This document shows, piece after piece, positions 8,469 through 17,480 of a stretch of DNA of 53,423 nt; positions within the stretch are counted from its first letter, which is position 1; the number at the start of each line of letters is the position of its first letter. The translations under genes and the position numbers were made by a program. The DNA lies in the NCBI GenBank assembly GCA_964398215.1, contig CAYNNP010000016.1, forward strand, positions 1 to 53,423, written 5' to 3'. Origin of the DNA: CAYNNP01 sp964398215 (lineage in GTDB: Bacteria > Planctomycetota > Planctomycetia > Pirellulales > Pirellulaceae). The notes below the pieces were generated by a model. That model had not been told where the DNA came from. It did no database searches and saw only the letters and a list, made by a program, of their open reading frames with translations.

Positions 8469-9891
8469 CATCGTAACCTAGGCCATTGAGTAAAGTTTCG
8501 ATTGCAAGTGCTGTTCGGTCATAGGCGCGCCCATCGGATGGACCACATATCCACTGGGCTACATTTCGTCGTTGTTGCTGGTGCAACGAAGGGTCTCGCA
8601 GGTAGGCGGCTATCTGATCACAACCGGATTCAAGCTTTTCGACAACAGGTGTTGCGCCCGATTCGACGACCGGTTTGAAGTGTGTGTAGGTGCGAGCCAG
8701 CGTACCCGGCCATGGATTGAGTGGATCGGGTGACCATGCAAAATTAATCACTGGACGATCGTGAACAATGGCGTCCAAGGTCGCAGTACTAAAAATATTG
8801 GATACGACACTGCTGTGGTGAATCAGGTTGACCCACAATCGAATGTCTTTCGATGTTGGTTGCCAACGATAAAGATCGCCGCTCGGATTGGGATGGTTCA
8901 CGGTCACGTTGGGCAGTTTGCTTAAAACGGCAATCGACTCTTCTGAGCATTTTGGATGCAGCCTTGCGACAATCTGTGGATTGAATTCAGCAAGACTGCC
9001 GCTGGTTGATTCGTTCGAAAGCCGCTGGACGACTTCGAATTCCTGCGGCGCTTGGCGTGGTGCGCACATCGCGTGCAGCAGGATCGGTCGATCACTCTGT
9101 AGTCCAAGGCTCTCGCAAAAATCAACGCGATCTTGTTTCCAAGACTCCGAGCGATGCCAATCAAACTGCAGTGGGCCTGTGACTGTGACCGGATTACCAA
9201 CCGTTGCTGGATTGGTTTGCAGTAATTCCTCTTTCATGTGTTCGCTCCACACGAACGAGGCTGCAAAGGGTCCTGGAAAAGGCGCCTTGGACGATAGGTT
9301 GTCCCAGGACAAAACGGCTCCGCATACAGGGATCTTGCATCGTCGTGCTACCGATGCGACAGCCGCTTCATTGGCAAACAAAATGCTAGGAAGGTGCACG
9401 ACATCGGGCTTGAGTTCTCCAAACAGTGAAGCCCACCGACGACCGTGATCGGATTTTTCAGTCGCGGTGTCTTCGATTTTTGCGACCCAGCGGCGAACCG
9501 CCAGAAATTTCAGCGGCGCTGTTGCAAGGCTACATGCAAGCCCAGTAATTCCGCTCGGGCGAGGACGTATCAGGTCGTTTTCTAGTTTTGCATCATAGGT
9601 CGAATTGTTCTTGCGGACACGCAGATCGTGGTCGAGATACATGTACCGATGGACCAGGCGATGCAATCCGCTGGATGAATAATTCTCAAGTTCGGTGGGC
9701 AAGCCAACGACGTTGACATGTGGCGCGAAATCCGAGATTTCATCCGGGATGATATCACGTTTTGCAACCAAAGTGACTTGGCAGTTTTCGCTGATTCGGT
9801 TCAGGTAACCGCTATAGAGCGAGTTGCGCACGCCCCAGCCTTGCAAGGCAACGACGACAACATGGGGGCGATTAGAATTTGGCAGCGACAC
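8455..9891 (-). CDS. GT-B-like glycosyltransferase (SWDN family), last gene of EPS locus
   Basis: The 478-residue protein has a Rossmann-like N terminus (PHVVVVALQGWGVRN) and the signature SWDN at residues 195-198 inside VCGAVLSWDNLSSKAPFPG, followed by ASFVWSEHMKEELL. The same arrangement occurs in the gene at 21773-23179, so the two are distant paralogues. The layout fits GT-B enzymes of capsule loci that transfer a sugar or polyol phosphate in the cytoplasm. The C-terminal half has LHPKCSEESIAVL and an acceptor-type HHSSVVSNIFSTATLDAI segment. It starts with GTG at 9891, and its first 20 bases overlap the end of the wzx gene, which suggests translational coupling. The sugar specificity is unknown. 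Confidence 0.65.
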   Translation of the reverse strand: MSLPNSNRPHVVVVALQGWGVRNSLYSGYLNRISENCQVTLVAKRDIIPDEISDFAPHVNVVGLPTELENYSSSGLHRLVHRYMYLDHDLRVRKNNSTYDAKLENDLIRPRPSGITGLACSLATAPLKFLAVRRWVAKIEDTATEKSDHGRRWASLFGELKPDVVHLPSILFANEAAVASVARRCKIPVCGAVLSWDNLSSKAPFPGPFAASFVWSEHMKEELLQTNPATVGNPVTVTGPLQFDWHRSESWKQDRVDFCESLGLQSDRPILLHAMCAPRQAPQEFEVVQRLSNESTSGSLAEFNPQIVARLHPKCSEESIAVLSKLPNVTVNHPNPSGDLYRWQPTSKDIRLWVNLIHHSSVVSNIFSTATLDAIVHDRPVINFAWSPDPLNPWPGTLARTYTHFKPVVESGATPVVEKLESGCDQIAAYLRDPSLHQQQRRNVAQWICGPSDGRAYDRTALAIETLLNGLGYDVPTT

Positions 9892-11248
9892 GTTTGAAAA
9901 TCGATTTTACTTGGCTGATGGCCCAGGCAATGTCGGAGCGAGATGGAACGATCAGCCGCAATGGTTGGCGATCAAACATCCGCGATGTCAAAACCGCGAG
10001 CGCGATTGCCATTGCTCCGTAGCAGAGGACGCTGCCGACCGCCGCACCCAATTCGAACCATCGAGGCACGAGTGCTCCGTATGCAATGGCGCCAACGACT
10101 GCGCCAATAGCAGCAGCTTTTGTTCCAAGAGCAGGTCGGCCAAGTCCGGTTGAAAGCTTGCTTAGGATTTTCATCGACGCAAATGCAGTGGTGCCCGGAA
10201 TCAACAACGCCAACAATAGAATCGAGCCACGGAATTCTTCTTTGTAAACGAGCGGAATGAACCAAATTGCGTTCAAGGCAATGAATACGCCCAGCAGAAA
10301 CACAACTGACACCGTAACGCGATGGATCCGAGCAACGAATCTAAGCGTCTGTTTCTTGTCCTCGCTGGCACAGACCTTGTTGTAGACGATCGGTGCGACC
10401 GAGTCTGGCAGAAACATCAGCCTTTCGTTCCAGCTAACCGCAAGCGAATACAGCCCCAGTGCTTCCGGCGTCCCGACAAGTGTTAGCAACAGGTGATCGA
10501 GACGCAGGCTAAGCTTGGTAAAGATGCCGCTCGGCCAAGCTTTGATTCCAAAAGACAGGCACTCTGACGCGAATTGACCATTCCAACGCAAGTAAAGTTT
10601 GGTCGTCTTGGAGACGCGCCAAATTACCGCCAGCAGTTGTATCACGGAGACGGACGCCAGGGCGATGACAGCCGTTAGAATCGTCAGGCGTTCTGCAAAG
10701 TACAAACCGATTACAGATAGCGATTGAGCAAGGTTGAATCCAAGCGCGATCGCATTGGATTCAGCGAACCGACTTTGGCTGTACAGCACAGCGACCAGAA
10801 TCGTGTGAACGCCCATGACCGGAATCGTTGCAACAATCAGCCAGAACGCCGATGGGGGCGCTTGCGCCGCGGCTTGTCCCAACCAGTTCGCTTGCCAGAG
10901 ACCGACAACCAAAAGACACGTGCACAATGCTGGTATCAATCCCATGACAATGCATGTCCACAGCACGTCGACAGCGCGGTAATCGCCCTTTCGTAGAAAG
11001 TAGTTGATGCCCGTTGGAATGCCCAACCGAAACAGCGGCTGAAATACGTTTCGGGCAATCAATAGCGCGGAATAGACTCCCATCCCGGCGACGCCCAACG
11101 TCCGCGCCAGCAATATCGAAGTCAGAATTGTCAGCGGAACACGAATCACACGTAAGGTCAAAAAACCAGCAACATCGGTAGCTGATTTCCCGTCCTCTGC
11201 GTTCTCATTCAGCACAAGCGGATTTGGCGAAGAGCCATCAACTGTCAT
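9872..11248 (-). CDS. Wzx-type polysaccharide flippase
   Basis: The 458-residue protein is a multi-pass membrane protein with about 12-14 hydrophobic segments and the family-typical start FLTLRVIRVPLTILTSILLARTLG (first helix) and MGVYSALLIARNVFQPLFRLGIPTG. It belongs to the MOP/Wzx exporter superfamily, which moves undecaprenyl-linked repeat units across the inner membrane. It is the only flippase in the locus, so it probably serves the whole pathway. The start at ATG 11248 is followed by a 25-residue polar leader. A 155-base spacer containing two palindromes separates it from wecB upstream. Confidence 0.85.
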   Translation of the reverse strand: MTVDGSSPNPLVLNENAEDGKSATDVAGFLTLRVIRVPLTILTSILLARTLGVAGMGVYSALLIARNVFQPLFRLGIPTGINYFLRKGDYRAVDVLWTCIVMGLIPALCTCLLVVGLWQANWLGQAAAQAPPSAFWLIVATIPVMGVHTILVAVLYSQSRFAESNAIALGFNLAQSLSVIGLYFAERLTILTAVIALASVSVIQLLAVIWRVSKTTKLYLRWNGQFASECLSFGIKAWPSGIFTKLSLRLDHLLLTLVGTPEALGLYSLAVSWNERLMFLPDSVAPIVYNKVCASEDKKQTLRFVARIHRVTVSVVFLLGVFIALNAIWFIPLVYKEEFRGSILLLALLIPGTTAFASMKILSKLSTGLGRPALGTKAAAIGAVVGAIAYGALVPRWFELGAAVGSVLCYGAMAIALAVLTSRMFDRQPLRLIVPSRSDIAWAISQVKSIFKRVAAKF

Positions 11249-11403
11249 GACTCGCGCTGTCTAATGTTTTTGTTGTTGGAATCAGCGAACGCTCTGTAGG
11301 GGTATTGAATCAGCTGATTCGCAAACATGTTCGTGCCACTTCGACTGGCACCTATCACTAAGATTCCGGATAGCATTGAATTGAAGTCCTCGGCAATGCG
11401 AGC
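11249..11403. repeat. Intra-operon spacer with two palindromes
   Basis: This spacer between wecB and wzx holds a perfect 14-bp palindrome GAATCAGCTGATTC (11307-11320) and a hairpin GTGCCA-cttcgac-TGGCAC (11333-11351). Neither has a T run. They could be a processing site, an operator or remnants of a small repeat; nothing in the sequence decides this. Confidence 0.4.
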
Positions 11404-12519
11404 TTATTTGGCGAGGGAATCTCTGGACCAAACATCAACGATCCGCTCGGCTGCTTTGCCGTCCCATAAATCAGGGCAGCTTCCCACGTTGTACTTTGAT
11501 TTGTGAACATCGGCCAATCGCGAAGCCAGCAAATCCAGGTCGTTGCCGATCAGCGTGCTGCTACCGTCGGAAACGGTAACAGGTCGTTCGGTGTTGCGGC
11601 GCATCGTCAGGCAGGGAATGCCTAGCACCGTTGATTCTTCTTGGATTCCACCGGAGTCGGTCACGATGACTCTGCATGAACTGGTCAGGCAAAGGAATTC
11701 AAGATACCCAACGGGTGGCAAAATCCGAATACCATCGGCTTGTTGAAGAAGATCGCTCAATCCAAATCGCTCAATCGATTCAGCGGTTCGCGGATGAACT
11801 GGAAAAACGAAAGGTGTGTCTTTACTGGCTTCAACAAGCACTTCCAAGATCGGACGCAATGTTTCTTCGCGATCAACATTCGATGGCCGGTGCAACGTGA
11901 TCACGCCGTATTCTTGTGCAGTTAAGTCGTATTGCTGAAGAGTCCCGGTTTCGCGTGCCGCTGGCAACAGTCGCTTGAGCGTATCGATCATCACATTCCC
12001 GACCAAGTGAATGCGATCCACCGCGACTCCTTCGCGCTGCAAATTCTGAACGCCACTCGGCTCGCTTACAAATAGCTGATCAGCGATCGAGTCAGTTACG
12101 ATGCGGTTGATTTCTTCGGGCATACGGCGATCAAAGCTGCGCAAACCGGCTTCGATATGTGCTACTGGAACATGCAGTTTTGCTGCCGCGATCGAAGCGG
12201 CCATTGTTGAATTCACATCGCCAACAACGACCAGTCGGTCAAACGGGGCTGCGATCTTTTTGGCCTCTGTTAAAACCTGTTCAATGCCGATCATGATCTT
12301 GCTAGTTTGTTCGGCGTGCGTGCCGCCGCCAGCTCCCAGCGAGATATCGGGACGCTTTATCTCCAGTTGGTCAAAGAATATGTCGGACAGATTTTTGTCG
12401 TAGTGCTGTCCCGTATGAATCAGCTTGGCTTCGATTTCAGAAACAGCCGCCAGCGCATGCAAGATCGGTGCAATCTTCATGAAGTTCGGGCGAGCGCCAG
12501 CGACGAGTGCTAGTTTCAT
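11404..12519 (-). CDS. wecB: UDP-N-acetylglucosamine 2-epimerase (non-hydrolysing)
   Basis: The 371-residue enzyme interconverts UDP-GlcNAc and UDP-ManNAc in the cytoplasm. Family hallmarks are visible: GARPNFMKIAPI near the N terminus, HTGQHYDKNLSD, VVGDVNSTMA, HIEAGLRSFDRRMPEEINR (nucleotide-sugar binding and catalytic Glu region) and TDSGGIQEES near residue 290. The length matches bacterial WecB. Within this operon it would supply UDP-ManNAc or, by further oxidation, a ManNAc-uronic acid. A second, clearly different WecB homologue lies at 49435. Start ATG 12519. Confidence 0.93.
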   Translation of the reverse strand: MKLALVAGARPNFMKIAPILHALAAVSEIEAKLIHTGQHYDKNLSDIFFDQLEIKRPDISLGAGGGTHAEQTSKIMIGIEQVLTEAKKIAAPFDRLVVVGDVNSTMAASIAAAKLHVPVAHIEAGLRSFDRRMPEEINRIVTDSIADQLFVSEPSGVQNLQREGVAVDRIHLVGNVMIDTLKRLLPAARETGTLQQYDLTAQEYGVITLHRPSNVDREETLRPILEVLVEASKDTPFVFPVHPRTAESIERFGLSDLLQQADGIRILPPVGYLEFLCLTSSCRVIVTDSGGIQEESTVLGIPCLTMRRNTERPVTVSDGSSTLIGNDLDLLASRLADVHKSKYNVGSCPDLWDGKAAERIVDVWSRDSLAK

Positions 12520-12546
12520 CTTGTCGTATTCGATTCTATCGTGTCG

Positions 12547-14352
12547 TTATCGAGCCAGCGGTTGCTGGATTTGTGTGCCATCAACGGACACACACAGGGT
12601 GGTCTGTTCGACGGAAACCGAGAATTCTGTATCAATCGTATTCGGTGAAATCGCCCAAGCAACGAATTCGGTTCCGTCCGATGTGCGATTTAAAGTCAGG
12701 CATTGATTGGATTCTTTTACACCGAAACTGGGTGAGTAAAACGAGTTGCTAATGGAAACAGATGTAGCGTTCAAAGTTTGCACTACACAAGGAGTAGTTG
12801 CCAAGTTGCCCATGTCGACGGACCATTTCTTGGGTTCGATCTCGGTCAGGTTCAATTGTGGGTGGAAGTGGATTCTGGACGCAAGTTCGTGCCTGCCAGG
12901 GGCCAAAATCCAGTCAATGACCAACCAAAAAGGACCTGGCTTTGCGACAATCATTCGGCCAATCGCAGGGATTTTCAAATGCGAGTATGCATCGTGAGCG
13001 GCGCACATCCAGTCGAGATTCGAAACTTTGCCACAACAATTCCAAATCGGATGCCCTCTTCGCCCCATCCGAAAACTTGACCAAGTATCTGCATGGTCAA
13101 TTCCGTCGACCTGCAAGGTGTTGTGAGCTGCCGTTGATCGGTATTGTTGCCGTAGTTCAGTCGCTTCGTAGTCAAATGTGCCTGTGTCCACAATGACACG
13201 CTGGCCAGCAATCGAAGCTTCGATATTCAGCAAATCACAGTGGCCATGCGCAGGTAAATAGTCGCAGGCTAACGGACCAATGTCGCATAGCAAGAAGTCT
13301 TCGTTTGGCGATCGCCAAGTCCAGTAGTCTTTGGCAGAAAAATCTGGGTCAGGCACATGGCCTTGCAAAAGGACGCTTGGCGAAGGCGTTTCATCTAGCG
13401 CCGAATCGCCCAGCAAAGGAATGTTGCCGTCAGGATGCAGTATCTGAACAAGCAGGTCTTTCATGTTCGCAATAGCATCCCAGACCCAGCTTGCATCATC
13501 GCCTTGGAATTCGATTGCTTCGGCGGTCTCCGTCAGCGCCAGTATCATCACAGCGTGATACGTTGGCGTTCGCTCAAAGTGTTCGCCTGTTGGTAAGATC
13601 TGTTCGCTGCATTGACTTTTGAACTGAGTCAGCAGCCCTTGTTCATCAATCTGCCAGTCACCGTCGGTAAAGGCCGTGCACATGATCAACGTGTGCAAGT
13701 TCTCCAGTAAATGGTTGCCACCTAGATCCAGTTCTTTGTTGTCGGCTAACCACTGAATTTGTTCGGCCATTCGTTTCCAGAATTTGGACGCGATATTCTC
13801 GGGCGGCGGAGCAGCAGCGGCAATCATCAACCAAATCGGAAGCCGGCGTGAAAGACAAAACGGGTGCCATGCATCTGGATCCAGGAATGGCGTTTGATGG
13901 CGCGGGGATTCGATCCAGGAATCAACGAGTTGCCAAACCTGTTCTTGGAATCCACAAGCAACCATTTGCAACAGATACTCATGGCTTTGAAGATGAAATC
14001 GCCACAGTCGCGTTGCGTCAGGATTCCAGTCGATGCAACAACCCGTCTGCGGTCCATCGATCTTTAGATCGCGCGCCTCATTTAGAAACGTAAACTTTCC
14101 GTTGGCGAATTCGGCTATGCGGGAAGTCTGCGACTTTTCGGGCCACAGTTTTGACCGACGTTGAAACTGTTCACAAAGAAGCTCAGTCGCGTTTTCCTTG
14201 AACTGGCAATGTGTCGTTCGCGGACGATATGAATTTGGCAAACGCGTCAATACGCGATCGCGAACGATTTTGATGGCGCGCCGCGACAATTGACCCGCAC
14301 GATGATACCGGGCAAGGTTGTATGCACGACCAATTTTTCGAATGAGACTCAC
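12547..14352 (-). CDS. Heparinase II/III-like polysaccharide lyase family protein
   Basis: The 601-residue protein has an alpha-helical toroid region (residues about 100-330, with GGNHLLENLHTLIMCTAF and ERTPTYHAVMILALTETAEA) followed by a beta-sandwich segment with HGHCDLLNIEASIAGQRVIV, DTGTFDYE and the AAHNTLQVDGID strand, the pattern of heparinase II/III proteins. In this superfamily the conserved His and Tyr cleave uronic-acid glycosidic bonds by elimination. No signal peptide is visible; the N terminus is basic (IRKIGRAYNLARYHRAGQ). Members of this group are common in bacterial capsule loci, where their job is not settled; trimming or editing of chains containing uronic acids (ugd is present) is inference. 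Start GTG 14352. Confidence 0.78.
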   Translation of the reverse strand: MSLIRKIGRAYNLARYHRAGQLSRRAIKIVRDRVLTRLPNSYRPRTTHCQFKENATELLCEQFQRRSKLWPEKSQTSRIAEFANGKFTFLNEARDLKIDGPQTGCCIDWNPDATRLWRFHLQSHEYLLQMVACGFQEQVWQLVDSWIESPRHQTPFLDPDAWHPFCLSRRLPIWLMIAAAAPPPENIASKFWKRMAEQIQWLADNKELDLGGNHLLENLHTLIMCTAFTDGDWQIDEQGLLTQFKSQCSEQILPTGEHFERTPTYHAVMILALTETAEAIEFQGDDASWVWDAIANMKDLLVQILHPDGNIPLLGDSALDETPSPSVLLQGHVPDPDFSAKDYWTWRSPNEDFLLCDIGPLACDYLPAHGHCDLLNIEASIAGQRVIVDTGTFDYEATELRQQYRSTAAHNTLQVDGIDHADTWSSFRMGRRGHPIWNCCGKVSNLDWMCAAHDAYSHLKIPAIGRMIVAKPGPFWLVIDWILAPGRHELASRIHFHPQLNLTEIEPKKWSVDMGNLATTPCVVQTLNATSVSISNSFYSPSFGVKESNQCLTLNRTSDGTEFVAWAISPNTIDTEFSVSVEQTTLCVSVDGTQIQQPLAR

Positions 14353-14428
14353 GAGCAGAAGAAGGGCGTATTCAGTGTCACAGAGTGATTGACGATAGAA
14401 CCGTTCGGCGACGGCAGAACCGTTTTAC

Positions 14429-15745
14429 CTAACTCACGTCTGAATACGTTGCCAGTTTTTGCGAGGATTCGTTGTCATCATTCCACGAGCTCGCGACATG
14501 AACGCGTTTACCGGAAACAATCCCTTCTAGTAACCGGAGATACTGAGCAGCGAAACGAGTTCGGTTAAAGTGTTTGGTTACAAACTCACGAGCGCGGCGC
14601 CCTTTCTCTTGTGTTTCGATCGGGTCATCGGCTAACTGTATCAGCAGTTCAGCCAATTCATGATCGTTGTCTGGAGTCATCGGGATCCCAGCGCCGGCTG
14701 TTTCAACGATCTTGGACGCTTGACCTTCGACGCCCATGATGATGGGGCGACACATTGCCATCGTTTCAAAAATTTTGGATGGGATAACCGTCTTGAAAAG
14801 TTCATTGCCACTCAAGTGCACCAGACAACACGTCGAGTTAGCAAGGATTTCCGGAACCTGTGCGCGATCCACTCGCCCAGTAAAGATCACAAGGTCATCG
14901 ACTCCTTCATCGCGAGCGAGCTGCTCAAGCTGCTGACGTCGAGCACCATCACCAACGATCAACATCGCAATGTCATCGCGTCCACGAGCCTTCAGTAATT
15001 TTGCTGCGCGAATCGTGACATCCAAACCATGGGCTAATCCAACGGTCCCAACGTACGAGCAAACGAACCGATCAACCAATCCCCACTTTTCTTGAAATTC
15101 AGGGTCGCGAGGTGTCGGCTTGAATTTTTCGGGGTCAACCCCGTTCATCAATACGGATATTCGTTCGGAGGGACCAATCCGCTCTTCAATCTTCTGCTTG
15201 TATCCCTCGCCGACCGCAACGATGTGGTTCGCGCCGCGATACATCAGTTTTTCAGCGACCTTTAGGCAGTTCACAAAGAAGCCTTCGCGCATTGCTCCGA
15301 CCGCGACAATCGATTCCGGCCAAATGTCACGGATCTCAAGCACGAACGGTCGCCATTTCAGCCAACTTGTAATCAACCCAGCCCAGCCGCAAAAGAACTG
15401 CGGGCTAGTGGCCACGACAACCGTTGGCCTGCGAACGAAGAATACAGCTGCGAATACTGCGGTAAAAAGGTACGACAAATAGTTCAGCATCAAATCAATC
15501 TTGCCAGGGTTGGGCCGAACCCAAGACCAGACACGGATGACTTGAATTCCATCGACCACTTCTCGCTGTGGCCAGAATCGATTCTTGAAACCTTCGTAAA
15601 TGCGCCCGGTAGGAACGTTGGGCGCACACGTAATCACAGTCACCTCTTGGCCAGCATCTACCCAACGCACCGCATGCTCGTAAGTACGAGACGCTGGAGC
15701 GTTTCCTTCAGGAGGAAAGTAGTGAGAGAAAAATAGAATTTTCAA
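14429..15745 (-). CDS. WbuB-like family 4 glycosyltransferase
   Basis: The 438-residue protein opens with MKILFFSHYFPPEGNAPA and an N-terminal GT-B domain containing EVTVITCAPNVPTG, RPTVVVATSPQFFCGWAG and LEIRDIWPESIVAVGA, the signature of WbuB-type GT4 enzymes, which add an N-acetylated amino sugar (in E. coli WbuB, L-FucNAc) to a lipid-linked intermediate. The C-terminal domain has the EX7E region (FETMAMCRPIIMGVEGQASKI begins it). It acts at the inner face of the membrane. The start is TTG 15745, which matches the usual family N terminus. A 170-base spacer separates it from the acetyltransferase upstream. The exact donor is unknown. Confidence 0.85.
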   Translation of the reverse strand: MKILFFSHYFPPEGNAPASRTYEHAVRWVDAGQEVTVITCAPNVPTGRIYEGFKNRFWPQREVVDGIQVIRVWSWVRPNPGKIDLMLNYLSYLFTAVFAAVFFVRRPTVVVATSPQFFCGWAGLITSWLKWRPFVLEIRDIWPESIVAVGAMREGFFVNCLKVAEKLMYRGANHIVAVGEGYKQKIEERIGPSERISVLMNGVDPEKFKPTPRDPEFQEKWGLVDRFVCSYVGTVGLAHGLDVTIRAAKLLKARGRDDIAMLIVGDGARRQQLEQLARDEGVDDLVIFTGRVDRAQVPEILANSTCCLVHLSGNELFKTVIPSKIFETMAMCRPIIMGVEGQASKIVETAGAGIPMTPDNDHELAELLIQLADDPIETQEKGRRAREFVTKHFNRTRFAAQYLRLLEGIVSGKRVHVASSWNDDNESSQKLATYSDVS

Positions 15746-15915
15746 AGTTGTTTAAACCGGCGACGTTGGCCATCGCAAAAATTGTCTACGAAGCGATCCA
15801 GCAATGATCGGGTAAACCATGTATTTCGCGGAGTATCGAATCGGTTAAGGCCTAGAATCGTTGCTTTCATTGTACGTCGGAGTTTTGGCTCATTCTAGTT
15901 CCGCAAGGCTGTAAT

Positions 15916-16368
15916 TCAGACGAACCGAGCTCTTTCGTCTGGTGTGAACTCGCGCACCACGCGTGCCGGAGCGCCTGCTGCAAGGCAGTTTGCGGGCACG
16001 TCAGAAAGGACAACTGAATTTGCGCCTATGACGGCGCCATCACCAATTTCGATGGGGCCAGAAATCACGGCGCCCGCCGCCAAATAGACATCTTTTCCGA
16101 TCTTTGGCACCCCTTGTTGGCCAGGATTCCTACCAATGGTTACATTTTGCCCAATGTGGCAACCGTCACCAATCACCGCTTCTTTGTGAATGACGACGCC
16201 AACCCCCCAGTATCCAATCACAACGGACTTACCAATCGTTGCGCTTGATGGAATGAACCCACCGAAGCAAAGTCGGTTGATCCAGGAAATCATCCACCCA
16301 ATTCGTTTGAAACCTTTCCGGTGGAAGAAATTTCCGATCCGATAAAACGCGAGCGATGGATTCTTCAA
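15916..16368 (-). CDS. Left-handed beta-helix (hexapeptide) acyltransferase
   Basis: Residues about 40-140 are a run of isoleucine-rich hexapeptide repeats (SSATIGKSVVIGYWGVGVVI, then IGDGCHIGQNVTIG and IGDGAVIGANSVV) ending with the AGAPARVV coil typical of CysE/NodL-type O-acetyltransferases. It probably acetylates a sugar of the repeat unit or its precursor with acetyl-CoA. I prefer the TTG at 16368, which overlaps the TGA stop of the upstream gene as TTGA and gives 150 residues; a TTG at 16392 would add eight. Serine acetyltransferase is a common automatic label but the locus argues for polysaccharide decoration. Confidence 0.82.
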   Translation of the reverse strand: MKNPSLAFYRIGNFFHRKGFKRIGWMISWINRLCFGGFIPSSATIGKSVVIGYWGVGVVIHKEAVIGDGCHIGQNVTIGRNPGQQGVPKIGKDVYLAAGAVISGPIEIGDGAVIGANSVVLSDVPANCLAAGAPARVVREFTPDERARFV

Positions 16369-17480
16369 CCTAGTGCTTCCGAAATTTTGCAAACCGCTGT
16401 GGAAAGTGAATTTGTCATCTTAGCTCGTTCGTAAGCGTTGACGGCAAATGATTCTCGGCGTTGGCTATCTCGTGAAAGGTCAACGATCCGGTCCGCCATT
16501 GCAAGCGTGTCGGCGGGATCAACAAGGTATCCCGAATGGTTGTCAACGATAACGTCTCCGACCGCGCCAACGCGTGTCGCCACGCAGGGAATTTTCAAGG
16601 CAAGATTTTCGAGCAACGAGTTGGGAAATCCTTCCGCAAGCGAACAGAAGAGGATCATATCCAGTTTGCACAGTTCTTCTTTTTCGTCCGAATGCAACCA
16701 CCCGCGAAACTCGACAACGTTCGCATATTTTTCTTGGGTCAGTTTTGCGATTGCGTCAGCCTCGGTGCCATCACCAATCACAAGTCCACGGATGTTTGGA
16801 TTCATCTTGTTCGCGGCGGCGACGGCATCCAAAAAATCATAGATCCCTTTGTCTCGTTCGAGCCGATTGTAAAACCCAACTACAAATTCGGGACCATCTG
16901 ACGAAGCGACTGGCCTTTTATCAACGAAGTATTCATCAGGGAGCCAGTTTTCAATGACTTGAAACTTCTCTTGGATTTGGGCACTGGATTGCGAGTTTGA
17001 CAAGACATCGATATAGAAATCTTTCCAAGTACGGCTTTGGCAAAACACCCGCCAAGTGCAACGCAAGGTAAGGCGTGCGAATCGGCGCCGCCAACCATCG
17101 GGCGTAAGTTGTGTAGCCAGATGGCCGGACCGAGGAAAAAGAACCGTCCGTTGAAATAAAACTCGTCCCAACAGAATGATCATTCCCTTCTCTAGGAAAC
17201 TGTTTCCATGACTGGAAAAACAGACAACGCAATGGAGTCGCTTGAACAGCATGTGCCAGAACGCCAATGATATCCGGTACACAGCGGAAGGAAGCCGATG
17301 AATGCCAGTACGGCTTTTGATGCTACGAATGGTGGAATCGATCAGCACAAAGTCATATTGGTCCGCCAGTTCGCTATTAACGAGTGACGAACACGCAAAT
17401 GCAAGGCCACCGATTCGATTGTCCCCGTGCGTTCGTTGGAACGCTCCGACGATCAACACTTTCGGTTTCTTTTTCGTCAC
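16365..17480 (-). CDS. Family 4 glycosyltransferase
   Basis: The protein (371 residues from the chosen start) begins VTKKKPKVLIVGAFQRTHGDNRIGG, a GT-B N-terminal strand and glycine loop. The C-terminal domain shows VVGFYNRLERDKGIYDFLDA, GLVIGDGTEADAI, VEFRGWLHSDEKEELC and FCSLAEGFPNSLLENLALKIP, which contains the EX7E donor-binding motif of GT4. I chose GTG 17480 because it overlaps the stop of the preceding gene as GTGA; the longer frame from 17558 would overlap that gene by 82 bases and its extra residues are not family-like. It transfers an unknown sugar at the cytoplasmic face. Confidence 0.85.
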   Translation of the reverse strand: MTKKKPKVLIVGAFQRTHGDNRIGGLAFACSSLVNSELADQYDFVLIDSTIRSIKSRTGIHRLPSAVYRISLAFWHMLFKRLHCVVCFSSHGNSFLEKGMIILLGRVLFQRTVLFPRSGHLATQLTPDGWRRRFARLTLRCTWRVFCQSRTWKDFYIDVLSNSQSSAQIQEKFQVIENWLPDEYFVDKRPVASSDGPEFVVGFYNRLERDKGIYDFLDAVAAANKMNPNIRGLVIGDGTEADAIAKLTQEKYANVVEFRGWLHSDEKEELCKLDMILFCSLAEGFPNSLLENLALKIPCVATRVGAVGDVIVDNHSGYLVDPADTLAMADRIVDLSRDSQRRESFAVNAYERAKMTNSLSTAVCKISEALG

